A DNA stretch of 64,000 nt from Brienomyrus brachyistius (taxonomy: Eukaryota; Chordata; Actinopteri; Osteoglossiformes; Mormyridae), in contig NC_064542.1 in the NCBI RefSeq assembly GCF_023856365.1, positions 6,317,363 through 6,381,362 on the forward strand, read 5' to 3'. Shown in pieces: positions 10,591 to 23,063 of this stretch (positions are counted from its first letter, which is position 1; each line of letters starts with the position of its first letter). The notes beneath the pieces were generated by a model that saw nothing but the letters and a program-made list of their open reading frames with translations, did no database searches and was not told the DNA's origin. A program made the translations under genes and the position numbers.

Positions 10591-13500
10591 GCTTTCTCTG
10601 TGTGTACTGTGGTGAAATAAAAAGTATGGCTTCCTCAAGGGACTTCTCCAGCCTGGAGCTGAGGCCTGGTAAAAATGTGCTTTGGGAGTAAGGGGGGGGG
10701 GCGGGCGGTGCCACCACATTAAAATGGAAATACATACACTAAGTGCCTGAGGTTTCTGAAGTGGCCAGATTTTATAAGCAGATGATTAATTCCTCATATT
10801 TGGACACTTTTGTCCTCCCACAGTGACATATTTGGAGGTGGGACAGCTGGTACCAATTTGTGTCCCTGCAATACCGCGGTCCAAACGCATGCGTGTGACT
10901 TGCGGCTTATCGCCGCTGTAATTCAGTCCTTTCCCTCACCGTTGAGTTATTAATAACCCCTGCCCCCGCCACCCCCCTCCCAGTCTTGGTCACGCTTTCC
11001 TCCCTGGGTCATTAAACCAACTCTTCAGCGGCAAACCCTGGCTGGTCCTTCCCAGAAAGCCTCCTGCGGCAATCCAAGTGACCGCTGACATTATTACATT
11101 TTGTTTATTTGTTTGTTTGTTTGTTGGTCCACATATTTGGCAGCAATCATATGACTTTTTCCTCCTCAAGAAGATATTCTTGGGAGACCCATGTCATGGA
11201 CCTTAAATACAAATGAAAATAAATACAGATATTTTAATAAATCTTCATGTCACTGTCTCCTGATCGAATGGACAGCATCCTAAAGGTGCAGAGGCACAAA
11301 TTACGGTTTCAAGGGCCCTTCTGTGAGAAGGTCAGGCATGAGGAAGCCACAAGGTCCTCTGTCAGTGCCTAACCCTCACCCTCACCCTCACCCTCACCTT
11401 ATTTCTGTGCTCCATGCTAGCAGGCTTTATCTGAGAGATTCTTCCTGACCATCCTGGAACTTCCACAGTGTCACAGACGTCTTGCAGAATTTCTGGCACT
11501 ACTTTTTGACATGTTTAGACTCCAGCTTTCCTCTGTTAGGATCAATGTCTGTCCTTTTTCTCTTTGATATATTCACTTTCTCGTGCTTTATCCTTGCCTG
11601 TTCATTTTTGAACAAATATACATATGTTGACATTTATCTGAAACAGCCTCAGGAGGATGACTACATCTGGCACGTCGTACTTGCAGTTCTCGATTATCTC
11701 TTTATTATTGATTTATATTTACACTGTGAGTGCTTTGTGCCTGGCGTGGCTGAACTAGTAGGCCCCTTCAGTCAAGTGTCTGGCCAGTCAGGCATCACGA
11801 ATCTTGCATCACTTGACATCCTGCAGTGTTGTAGGGAAGAACCCTATTTGTAACAATGCTTGAGATCAAGATGCCTGGATCATGGAGCAGGGTGCCGACA
11901 TGATTCACTGACTTGCCTGGCCAGTCAGTCTCAATAACGGTGCTTTCGTCGTTCCTGAGATCCTCCCCCGGGGAGCTCCGTCCATTTGACAGACTCTGTG
12001 CTTATCAGGTCAGGGCAGAGAGAGGGAGAGGGGAGTGGGCGAGCGAGCGAGCGAGCGATTACTGCGCTGTACCTCTGGGCAGATTTAACGACCACAGGTC
12101 TCTGCCAAATAGAAGGAATGAGCTTCTTGAGAGAGGAGCAGGTTTGGGTTTAGGAGCAGTTTAGTTAAAATAAACACTTTTGCAGCCTGAGAAAAGCCAG
12201 CTTCTCACATTCTGATCGATTCCCAAATTCTGCTTGATCTCGTATTACTGTACATCAAGCTCTCTGACTGTGAACCTTTTCATATTTACCTAGACGACAA
12301 TCTGTGCTGTTCATTAGTTGTCTGTATATTGTGTATACATATGATTTACTCTTTAAATAATAATTTAAATTCTTATGACACCTTAATATCAAGACAGATT
12401 TACCTGATAAACACTATAGTCACATTTTCCATATCGCGAGATTATATACATTTTGTTATATTTGTACCAATTTAAAAATCTATGTTCATTGACTTACACT
12501 ATCAGAAAAAAAAACAGGGAGTGACAAGCAAAGGTACAAATTGGTAGTCTTTTCTGATGGTGTATAAATGGTACAAGTGGGTTTTTAAAAAGAAGAATGG
12601 CACAAATGTGTTCACAGTGGTCTGAATCTGGATATTTTAAAGAAGGTTTTATGTTTAGGGAGATCTAAAAAGAGAATCAAAGGAATCTACTTAAAAGCTT
12701 TTCTCAGTACATTTCAGATAAGATGTCAAGATAAAGGTTTAAAAAGACCATCCCAGTCCATGACATACTTGCTGGAAAAGTTCTACTTCTTGTAATTCAT
12801 TTTACTCTACTTTTGTCTTCTGATCCCAAAAATGCCAAGGAAGTAGCTGAAATCTGCGGTGACGTGCTCCGCTGCATGATGCACTAACAGATAAACAGTT
12901 TACGCTATAGCTATTCACATGCTTCATGTACGGCTTCGACCCAGATTCGGAAAAGGCACAAGGGACTTACTGAACGATGCTGCAAATTCAAGATCCAAAA
13001 AGAGAACTTAAACTGGTTTAAGAAATTATATCTTCTGCAAACAGATTCATCAATGTATTTAATTTTTTTTTTTTGCAAATCGCGCACTACGTAGCCATTA
13101 TTGGAAGGATGACATGCGGATCATTTGAAAGCTGCGTATTTAGGTTTTCAGGCTGGGGTCCAAGTTAGTAAAATAAATTATTATATCAAGATGAAATGGC
13201 GTATTTGAAGCAGCTTGCAGTATTACGAATAGAAAACAAAGACAATAAATCAAATTGAAAATGCGACATAATTCCCATGACAAATTCAGCTAATAAATGA
13301 CTCAAAACTGTAATTCATATGACATCAGAAACGTATAAGGCCACAGCGATCGCCCACGTGAGCAGTCTCAGCCGTCCCTTACGGGAACAAGGCTGTGTCT
13401 CTTTAAGTTTTTAATGAAGCCTCGGCTCATTGTGGGGGAGGTTAACAGCTATGCTGTAGGAAACAGCAATCTGCCTTTTCCAGTGGAATACAAAAGCTAT

Positions 13501-14297
13501 ATAGCTATGTAACCCAGCAACTGAGTAGTAAGACGGTATTTTTTGGAGGTATTAGAGGTATCTAGCTTATTAGTCTTTCTCGGGATGGAAAATACTTGTA
13601 GCACATTGTGTTCTCATAACCATCAAATAGCTAGATGGTGTAATGGGTCGGGTATCATACTGGTTTGATACCATGCTGGGTGTTGGGCTTAATGGTAACT
13701 TTTAGCTGTGCCTATATTCGTGATTTACTGCATTCAGTCTGGCGTAATGTTTTAATCATTTATGTGATTCTCACACTCTCCGTGTGTTATCCCCCATCCT
13801 GTCAGTATCTGTACGCGCATATGAATATTCCTGTTTGCTTAAGTAAGAATCTATATATCACATATTTTTAATCTTCTAAAACCACAGAAATGATAAATAC
13901 CGTTTTACCACTCAGTCATCGGTATTTAATACCAAGGATTAAGCATACAGCATGTATACGTCATGTCCCACATAGACCGTTTATCAGTGTTTACTCACTG
14001 AGAAAATAGTTTATGATAAATAACTAATAAATTCAAATAGGGGCCTGTCATTTAATTTCATCATTCTGTTCGGTAATGATTGCTGGGTATCTGTTAAATG
14101 ATGAATATTGCCCTGAATTGTAGATAACTAAGGCGGCTTTGAAAAGGAAGAAGGCAGAAACTCAGCTGATTTTATTCGTGTGTTTTATTTCATTAAACCT
14201 CCTATATTTTATTGCAAACCCTATCAGGTCTGGTGGCATCTTAAATAAACACAATATCTTATCAATAGGACACATATGCTTGATTCAGTGCTTATGT
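10591..14297. other. Non-coding stretch with simple repeats
   Basis: It contains a poly-G run near 10692, a (TTTG)n-like tract at about 11102-11125, a (CCCTCA)n run at 11373-11397 and a (GAGC)n run at about 12040-12058. The 12.2-14.2 kb part is AT-rich and looks single-copy. No exon or conserved domain was recognised. Confidence 0.55.
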
Positions 14298-14535
14298 GGG
14301 CAGCGTGTGGCTCAGCGCTGAGCCTCTCTGCCTGTGATCGGAAGGTCGCCTGTTGAAGCCCAGCCTTGGCACATCTGTGGGTCCTTGAGCAAGACCCTCA
14401 GCGTCCCCCAGCCCCCTGGGCGTTGCTTTGAGTGGCTGCCCTTCGCGGCCAGCTTGCTCTCACCTACAGATATCGAGCTGGGGGAGGTAAGAAGCGATCA
14501 ATTTCCCCATGGAGATCAATGAAGTATTGATTGTT
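14298..14535 (+). mobile_element. tRNA-derived SINE, diverged
   Basis: It begins GGGCAGCGTGTGGCTCAGCG, a tRNA-like A box, followed by a degraded B box (CCTGTTGAAGCCCAGCC). The body is typical of fish SINEs: GGGTCCTTGAGCAAGACCCT, a CCTGGGCG stretch, and an AATTTCCCCATGGAGATCAA tail leading to an AT-rich end. No clear target-site duplication was seen. This was a Pol III transcribed, non-autonomous element; damage in the B box makes it an old, inactive copy. Confidence 0.8.
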
Positions 14536-16320
14536 ATTATGAAGATACCCTTTGACCATATGCAAAAAAGTGGGGGTGGGTCAGAATATCAGGAAGACTC
14601 TTGTGAGTTTTTTACAGATGGATTTTAGTCATTTAGCCACTTACAGAGGGATTGCAGCATTGGCATAAATTATGGAGGGCGGGGGGGGGCTTGTAATCAA
14701 AACCAGCCAATACAACCTCCTGGACCCCCTTAAATAGGTGAAGATTTTAACACCCCTCCCCCCAATTCCAACCAAAAGTTATACCCTTATATTGCAGTAT
14801 TATAAAACTTCATCACATAGCATATTTTATGTACATAGAATTAGTCTCTAAACTGTTATTCTATTTTTTTTTTTATTATTATTTTGTAAAAATAATTATT
14901 TTACGGTGAAGAAACTCTAGTCCTCGCTAATAAACACTGCCCACGTGCGAATGTGCTTCTTTGTCACTGACACTTATAAAAATTTGCGTCCAGTTGGGAG
15001 GTGAATGTATGCCCTTGGGGCGGGGCGGGCGCCAGAACAAAAGCACTATTCAAGCAGCACGACGCAAAATGCAGGCAGGGTCCCTTTAAGAAAAGTTACA
15101 GCGAGACGTGAATACCCCAAACTCAACGAAGTACAGCAAATGCAGCCCGATTCTTGAACACCCCGTGGATGCCATTCCTCAAGGGCAGAGTGCTTCGTAC
15201 TGCCCCCGTCGCTCGGTCGACCCTATTTAAAGCCTAATAACGACACCCTTAACTGGCCTGTCTAGGTTTCATTACCTGAAGTGCTCGCTGGTGTCGGGCT
15301 CGCGATCAAATGCCAGCAACCGATCAATTTACCAGAGCCTCTTATTCTGTCTTTCTCTGACTCATAACCAGACCCAAAATGAGCAACACGCTAGTAATAG
15401 TCAGTTTTGGTAAAAAAAAAAAAATTTTTATAACGTGTGATGGCAAATTCACAGAGTAAGCTTCAAAGAAAGGCTGCAGATCAAAGGAAAGGGCTTTTTC
15501 TAAGAGTGTTTTATAGGTAAGCAAATGTGTTTCTAATCATTCGAATTTTGTGGTTCATTTCAGTTACAGTTTGATGTGGTTTATCAGTTACTGCTGCATC
15601 TTTGTTCTCTGGAGAGGCTGCTGAATAGGTAGTGAGGGGAACAGTAAGAAGACTTCACCACTGCAATCCAGTGACTTACTGCCCAGTGGTGTAACAACAG
15701 CTTCCTGCAAACTTCAGGCATCCGCTGGGTTTGCTTCACTGTTCCCTGTGTCAGTAGCTGCAGGAGCCACTGGCATAAACCTGGAATCAGTCCAGTGTGT
15801 GTAATGTTCATGGACCCCCAGTCTCAGCCGATAATTTTCTGAAAAGAAAAAAAAATATTTTTTACCTTTTGGCGAGATGATGATTGTCTCTGCCCAGCAG
15901 CATGGTAAGATACCTCTTTTGTTCTGGGCAGAGGATCACATGGCGCCCACTACTGACCAGGCATTGTACTGCAAACATGTTCAGACATTTGTAAGCCTGG
16001 AGGAAATCTTGCTGGGGGGCCAGTTGAAACCCTTCTTTATAACTCTCCATGCTTATTTTGTAGCTCCCCCTAGATCTCCTGTTGTGGAAGCAACCACGAA
16101 AGTCCTGGAAGATGGGCTTGGAAGTGTGTGGTAAATATAGGGATGGTCTTTTGAAACCACCCTTTGTGGTGTAGAGGTATTCATGCCAGAGACTTGAACA
16201 TAGCACGTTGGCCCACAAACTCTCCTCCATGGTCAATGTTACAGCATGCTAACGCAGAAGATATCCCAAGTATGGCCTAAGGAGCTCCACAGTCAATAAA
16301 AAGCTGATACCCTCACACAC
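14536..16320. other. Non-coding stretch, nothing recognised
   Basis: AT-rich to 14.9 kb, then a GC-box-bearing patch (GGGGCGGGGCGGGC near 15018) with no recognisable gene attached. Chance open frames on both strands occur at 15.6-16.2 kb. Confidence 0.5.
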
Positions 16321-16550
16321 AGAGATGGAGGTCTCCAAAAAGCACAGAGAGGGAGGTCTCCAAAAAGCACAGAGAGGGAGGTCTTCAAAAAGTACAGAGA
16401 TGGGGGTATTCAAAAAGCACAGAGATGGGGATTTTCAAAAACCACAGAGAGGGAGGTCTCCAAAAAGTACAGAGAGGGGGGTCCTCAAAAAGCACAGAGA
16501 TGGAGGTCTCCAAAAACCACAGAGAGGGAGGTCTCCAAAAAGCACAGAGA
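16321..16550. repeat. 25-bp minisatellite (about 9 copies)
   Basis: Units near AGAGATGGAGGTCTCCAAAA plus AGCAC repeat every 25 bp. Three units make 75 bp, so the + strand stays open and encodes a cycling Lys/Arg-rich pattern (SKKHR, LQKAQ, SPKSTE). This is an artefact of the repeat rather than a basic protein. Variation between units is mild (GGGAGG versus GGGGTC). Confidence 0.93.
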
Positions 16551-17150
16551 CTGCACTGTACAGGCCTGTGAATTTGGTAGATATCTGGATGTGAATAGTG
16601 TGTTAGTGTAAAATACTGTCTTTCATCTGTAGCCTGATGATGGGATATGGCTGTTACTAATCACAATAATCATAAGGGTGACAGAGCCAGAGGTGAGCAG
16701 ATGTGTTTAGAAATGTTAGCTGTAGGCATCACAGCAGTGAATCGGGAATGGGGAGATCTTCCGGTCTCACGGCAGAGATTTAGCTAATTGGTTTTCAGGC
16801 GAAGAGGGAGGCCAGCACGGATTTCGAAAGAACAGCAATTCATTTTCATGCCTCTACATAATTGCCTCATCTCTTGTTTTCATTTCTGCTTTTCTCATCT
16901 TCCCCAATATTTGTGTATTTTAGATGGCAGATACTGTAACTGGTCTACAATCACAAGCCTTTGTGGTGTCTGATCACTAGGACTGAAATAATCGCAGCAT
17001 CTTTGTTGTTGCTTTGTGGGTTTCCGATTTTCTCCCAACCTGGGGCCAGGAGATATAAAGTGGCCAAACAAATTGATTTACATATCTTTAAATGTTTGAG
17101 AAACATTGGGTTGATATCATCTCATCTCCTTTAAAGATCTCCTAGATTTT

Positions 17151-17540
17151 TTGGTAACACTTTAATTGAGGCAGATATAATATATTATGATAATATATTA
17201 TGTATTATATAATACTTATAAATGAATTAACCACAAACTAAGTCTTAGTAACATACTGATCCTATGTTAATTCATTATTAATGAATTGTGACGCATCTTT
17301 TATCTCAAACAGTTACTATAGTCGTTACTATATCTGTTAATTCTGTAAACCTCTGTGAACTACTGAAGGAACAATTAATGAATACCACAAGTGAAATACT
17401 GATCTCATGTTCGTTGATTATTAAGGAATCATGATGCATCGTTTCTCTCAAGTAGCAACTATATATGTTCATGATTTGTACTTCAGTAGTAACTGAGTTA
17501 TTACCACATATTTGTGCTCAGTCTGATAAAGTGTTACAAT
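17151..17540. mobile_element. MITE-like element with GGTAACACTTTA inverted ends
   Basis: TTGGTAACACTTTAATT at 17151-17167 is mirrored by AAAGTGTTACAAT at 17528-17540, giving terminal inverted repeats of about 13-16 bp. The interior is AT-rich and non-coding. It holds an internal direct duplication of about 75 bp with a period near 143 bp (an ATACTGATC block at 17253 and again at 17396, each followed by a CATC...TCTC block). TTGGTAACACTTTA ends are common among short fish DNA elements. No clear target duplication was found. Confidence 0.7.
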
Positions 17541-17662
17541 TTTTAAAATATATCCATATATTTCCCAATTTGTCTTTTTTCTTTTGTGTAAAATTAACCT
17601 TGATATGTGCGACTTTTAATAACTATTTACCTTTCTTTTAGTGAGGCCTGTTGCTCAGTTAT

Positions 17663-17676
17663 CCACCAGGTGGCGT
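17663..17676 (+). promoter_or_regulatory. CTCF-like motif
   Basis: CCACCAGGTGGCGT matches the CTCF core consensus CCASYAGRKGGCRS except at the last base. It is a motif match only; occupancy is unknown. Confidence 0.35.
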
Positions 17677-20600
17677 AGTCAAGTAGTTTTCTTTTGGGTG
17701 AGTCCGCCTTTCCCTCTCGTGCTCTCTTAGATGTGCACACACACATACTACAATATAAAATATTTGACAGTAGTTCGATCAAGCTCTGCTGTACACAGTT
17801 CAGCAATCACGGGCCTTACATACCGTTTAATCTTAATTATCAGAATAATAAGTGGCCATAAATAGCGCATTTTTAACTTCTCTGCTTGCTGCAGTGTCTG
17901 CTGTTCCATCCTTTGGATTCATCCGATGGAACAGAGCGTTTCGAGATGTGACTATTGGACTTGAAGCGGAAACAGGAAAGTAGCCTCTGCCCTGCACTGG
18001 ACTTGAGCTTGAATTACCACCATGACTGTAGGGACAGAAACCCAAAGAACAACTGAAAAGCATAACTATTCTGGAGATTCAAGGACTTGAGAGAATCCAG
18101 GGCCCCTGCCACTGAATGTGACATTGCCGTATTGCCGTACTTAGAGGAGAACAGACTAATATGTTAATGGATATATTAAAAACATTTGATAATTTATTTT
18201 TTCGGTCTTTGGTGGAAAGGATTCTTTCTGCCGGAATATATCGAAGAGGTTCTGTGATGAAATCAGCCTTTACAAATCCAAGTAATGACAAAACCACTTG
18301 TCCAGATTTATTTTAATATGATTACCAAAAAGACTGTTTACTTCTGAAATACTGTTACATGGCAGCTGGGATGCATGCTCCTTGGTTTTTTGGAGGAAAG
18401 CAAGTTAATAAAAAAAGACAGCTGAAGTTTCAGAGGATTTACATAATTCATGTTTATGTCCTTTAAGCTAAAGAGAGGCAAACGGTGGCTGGAACATCAC
18501 AGACTCATGGAACAAAACGCTCTGCTGGCTTTATGTAGATCAGCCTCCTTCATTAAGATAAGTCTCCTTAGACGAACTTTGCTCTGCAGATGGAGGGCTG
18601 TGAGTTTTGGTCAGGGTTAGAGGTCAGGCTGCAGTGCAGCCGTTAGAGTTGGCTAAAAGGTTAGTCAAGGTAGCCCCATTGCTATGGATTAGCTCCAAGA
18701 GACCAAAGTTGCTTAGTAATTTTAGGGGAGGATTTAACTAATTTTAGACAGCATGCTATCAACCAATCAAGTTTACAAAGACTTATCACCCACAACAATG
18801 TGCATCTTTTTCCAATGAACAGAATGAGCAGGGATTTGAGCTCAGCGGGGTAGGGTAAGGCAGAGAGGTCTTAGCACGTATTTTGGTTCTATTTCATTGG
18901 CCATTTGCTTACATGATGACCTGGTGCTGTTTGCTGAAGGTTTAATGGGACAGTTTACTCTCACTTTTTCTACAGTGAACATACATCACTACTTTTAGAT
19001 CTTTCACCTTTGTGGACCCTTCTGGTAAGCTGGGTTCACAGAGGTTGTGAAAAAAGACACGATTGATGTAAAAGGTATCACATTGTTGGGTCCAAATGGT
19101 CATCGTGGCTCCCTGGAAGAGACAGGGTGCTGGAATACACTGGAAGTCTTTGCTGTGGCTTTTAGAGGAAGAGAGGAAATTAGAAGAAGGTACAAAGTTT
19201 CCTCCTCGTCTAGTGGAAAAACAGATCCACCTGGATTTCTTTGTGTTTAGTGCAAAGTCAGCAGGACCTTTGAATGGCTGGTGATGGTACTGGACTCTTG
19301 GGACTCATGGCACTTCTGGCTCTGAAGCTTGTAGATAGGGAACCAGCATGCTCTGGATGGCATACTTGTATCAGGTGAAGTAGTTAATGGTCACTCAGTA
19401 AAGAATGGAGGTAGTAGAGCACGGCGACCGCTGTAGAAAGAGGAATGGCAGTTGTAAATGATCCATAAACATGGTGGAACAAACGGAGCACAGTGCAAAC
19501 CCTAATTTGGGTCCTAAATCATTACCCCTCAGTGTGACAACCTTCCAGCCATCCGCCAGTACTTTCAAAAATGAGGGTGTCCTGCCAGCCGTGAGCACTC
19601 GCTGCATCTGGCCAAGCACAACACTGGCATGGGGCCAGAGCCGTTCCGAGCGTTGGCACCCTGATGAGCCAAGGCAGCCCTGGCACGGGTGCTTGGAATC
19701 AGTCTTACGCTGGAAAGGTCACTTCAGAATTGCCCTGCTGCCAATTCGAGGTAATCAGCCCAGGAGGACGCCAGCCAATCTCAGGAAATGCATAGGAAGT
19801 GAGGGGCAGGTGCAAAGAGACTACGCTCACACTTCGGCCAATTGGAGAGAGCGGCGAAAGCCTTGGCTAATGTCGGCATTCATGGCCAGGCCCGTCCATT
19901 GGTGTGTGGTCACCTGTCGATAGCCGTTGATGGACGGGATGTGAAGGCTAGTCCCTGCATAGCAGGGTGAAAGGCTGCAGGGTGACAAAGGTTCCTGCTC
20001 ATCTCTGACTCCCGAAAACTCAGGCAGCGTTAAAAGGACACCCAAGAAGGTCAAGCGGCCGTTATCCGCCCCATAGCTCCCTTCCATTGTTTTTTCATTT
20101 TAAGTGCCCTTTAATGCCACTGTTTGAACACAATGGTCCGCACTTTTGGAAAATTACATTTCTTCTCAAACCAAAGTCCACTTTCTAAATCGGCCCTGAC
20201 AGATTCCTTCTGCGATTCCAGTCCCCCCCCCTCCCCCCCCATTCTGATGGCACCGCCGGGTAGGCCTTCATTCCCTTTACCGAGACGTGTCATGCCTCAG
20301 TGTGCAGCTGAAGAATTTTTATATATGGCAGCACTGTCCCAAATACCCAGCCTGCACTGCAGCCAGATCAGCAGCTTGGCTGACAGTCCCAAGGCTGAGG
20401 CTGTATCTCAATGGCAGGGAGTAAACAGACATGAGATTTTCACTTGTTCTCTTATGAGCACTCGGGGGCAATCCCTGTGTAATAAGGGCACTCTGCCCTG
20501 CGACACGCTGCATAGCCCACAAAGCAGATTACAGCAATAAATGGGGCTATAGCCATGTAAATAACCATTAAGGATATCTCCCTCTAGCCAGGACTACAGG

Positions 20601-21423
20601 AGATCTGCTGAGTCACCCTCCTCTCTCTCTGGCTCCAAGCCCACCTGAAGCCCACGTGCATTAAGGCTGGGCTTATGGGACACAGTAGAAGACCTTCTAG
20701 GTCAAGAGCAGCACCACTAGGTGTTTTTCCATCAAAGTTCTGGAACTTGGGCTGTCTGGGCCAGGAACTTTTGTAGCTACTGGCCACTTCCGTATGTTGT
20801 TTCATAATGCACAACAGGAATTGTAACCTTTATACTAAATATGCAGGTCTGATGCAAAAAGGTCATAGGTTAGAGATGCAGGATATATCAGTTAACATAT
20901 TGGTATCGAAACTGGATCGCTGTGCCAATCTTGGCCGATACTTAAACTTTATAAATATTAAATCAGTAGCACCAGAGCAAAAGACACAACTACTACAATA
21001 ACGGAGGATTAACAAGTTGTTTTGATTTTTTTCTTTATTATTTCACCAGTGTGTATGTTTGACTTAAAGACATATATGATAAGAACAAAAATTACAGGAA
21101 TTTAATGTACTTGAGATACAAAAATAATAACCTCTGTTTCAATACAGGTTGTACTGGTGGTTGTGGTCAACCAGTCAGCAAAGTCTATTGCTATAAGCCC
21201 CACCCAATGGTCAGTTCCTGGTCAAATGAAAAGTACTTTCCTCCGAGTAGGGACGAAAAAAGGCCTATGAACTGTCTCCCAGGAACTACAATTCCTAGTT
21301 TTTGTGATGAGAAATTGACAGAAGTTCTTGAGTTCCTGAAAATTACTAGTTCCTGAAAAGAGATCCTTCGGTGGGAAAGGCCCTGCTGCCACCTACTGTC
21401 ACCTCTGTAGCGGGCAGATCCCA
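17677..21423. other. Non-coding stretch, nothing recognised
   Basis: Mixed intergenic DNA. A 150-codon + strand frame at 19471-19923 starts with ATG but overlaps an open - strand frame and shows no domain, so it is not called a gene. Poly-C is present near 20222-20238. Confidence 0.5.
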
Positions 21424-21829
21424 CTTCCTGGACTGTCCATCCATCCATCCATCCATCCATCCATCCATCCATCCATTTTCCAAACCACTTATCCTACTGG
21501 GTCGCGGGGGGTCCGGAGCCTATCCCGGAAGCAATGGGCACGAGGCAGAGAACAACCCAGGATGGGGGGCCAGCCCATTGCAGGGCACACTCACACACCA
21601 GTCACTCACACATGCGCACCTATGGGCAATTTAGCAACTCCAATTAGCCTCAGCATGTTTTTGGACTGTGGGGGGAAACCGGAGTACCCGGAGGAAACCC
21701 CACGATGACATGGGGAGAACATGCAAACTCCACACACATGTGACCCAGGTGGAGACTCAAACCCAGGTCCCAGAGGTGTGAGGCAACAGTGATAACCACT
21801 GCACCACCATGCCGCCCCCTTCCTGGACT
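21424..21829 (-). mobile_element. tRNA-headed SINE-type retroposon with (ATGG)n tail and perfect 11-bp target duplications
   Basis: On the - strand the element begins at 21818 with GGCGGCATGGTGGTGCAGTG, a tRNA-like A box. It continues with a B-box-like GGTTTGAGTC, a body with CATGTTCTCCCCATGTCATC and GGTTTCCCCCCACAGTCC, and ends in AGGATAAGTGGTTTGG and ten ATGG units (21437-21476). The direct repeat CTTCCTGGACT flanks it exactly at 21424-21434 and 21819-21829, the signature of target-primed insertion. The intact duplication and clean body suggest a fairly young copy of a family I know to be abundant in several fish lineages. Its mobilising LINE partner is not identified here. Confidence 0.9.
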
Positions 21830-22404
21830 AATCAACTGCATAAAAACATTCCTCCAATTTCTCAGCATACAGCTGCCCTCTGGTTAGATCCATGGTTCCT
21901 GTTGATGAGTGGGACACTTACCACAGGTTGACAGTTGGGAAACACCTGCTTTAGATTGGCTGTCTGCTCCACCCATGGCTTTACCTTGAGGACACCATGA
22001 TCTTCTGAGCCCTGATGGCCATTCAGGATATATCTCCTTAAGGTGTGGGTTTCTCTTCTCTCAGGAAGCAGAACTAACCCAGGTCCTTCCAGGTCATTCC
22101 AAAACAAAACCTCTGAGGATGCTTAGCCAGATAGCATTTCAGATTTAAGGTAGTCTGGGCTAAATTTAAGTGAACAAAAATAAAGTTCATTTAGTCTAGA
22201 CCACCAAAAATCCAACAGATTACCTGTCTAAGCAAGAAACCCTGCTACTTGGAACACCCCCCTGGCCAGTGTAGTCTGGTAATACAGGTGAGATCAGTGT
22301 TCCTTTGGGTTATGTAGCTAAATGGAAAAAGGTAATCCTTAGGCTAAAGTGACTGATATCTCTTGGGTAGAACCAGGCCTACACTAGCCACTATCATGCC
22401 AGCT
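21830..22404. other. Non-coding spacer between two mobile elements
   Basis: About 570 bp of intergenic DNA with no recognised feature, between the SINE on the left and the hAT-like element on the right. Confidence 0.6.
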
Positions 22405-23063
22405 GCTCTAACCAGAGGCGGACTTTGGGGGCCCTGGTTAACAGGGGTAGGGGGCCTCTTATGTGGGCCATTTGAGCTAATTTTGGAGCTGAAACATCAA
22501 CAATATGCTAATCAAAATGCAGGGTGCTAGCGGTAGAACTTACTGATTAGGGTGGAGATAGGAGTGCTGCTGGTAAAATTCGTAGATCAGGGGGAGAGAG
22601 TATTGGATCAATTAGCCAAATTTAAGACATTTAACCATTCCCTCTTTTGTGTGACCCTGTTCTGCAGCCTAGGACAGCCTATGCTCCACTCCTGAGGCTA
22701 AGGTTAACCTTGAATTTTTGCGTACCTTCATTGAATTCTGCTGTTAGGCTACGCTGTGCTGACTTGCTTAGCAGTGAAACAACCGGTAGCTTAAAACTGA
22801 GTTACAAAAAAAACTATGTAGCAGAAAATCTCAAAGTAGGAACAGTCCATTACAGCTTGGACGGGGGGCGACGTCGTTTAACCCATAAACTGTCAAGAAA
22901 GATGCATATAACAGACATGTTGCTATAATTTAAATGATCGTATTATGTTGTATGTTGTATGCTTAAATGTAACTAGAAATTCTGTCTTCCTGGGGCCCCT
23001 AGTTTTCAGGGCCCAGGTGGCTGCCTACACCTGCCTTATGGCAAATCCGCTCCTGGTTCGAAC
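22405..23063. mobile_element. hAT-like non-autonomous DNA transposon with degenerate 8-bp target duplication
   Basis: The left end CAGAGGCGGACTTTGGGG at 22413 and the inverted right end (CAGGAGCGGATTTGCC read on -, ending at 23055) form imperfect terminal inverted repeats of the CAGNGGCGGA type seen in hAT elements. They are flanked by GCTCTAAC at 22405-22412 and GTTCGAAC at 23056-23063, an 8-bp duplication matching at 6 of 8 bases, as expected for an old hAT insertion. Total element length is 643 bp. The 93-codon frame inside (22647-22928) shows no transposase motif I recognise. The element therefore depended on a transposase supplied in trans. Confidence 0.7.

Noticed and set aside
9977..10719. 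Overlapping open frames of 80-144 codons on both strands
   Set aside because: All lie in the 22-bp minisatellite and have periodic composition with no domain.
16325..16594. Lys/Arg-rich + frame resembling a basic repeat protein
   Set aside because: It is the 25-bp minisatellite read through three frames.
19471..19923. 150-codon + frame starting with ATG
   Set aside because: No domain, no splice or promoter context, and amino-acid composition typical of chance reading; it could be part of a non-coding RNA but this is not supported.
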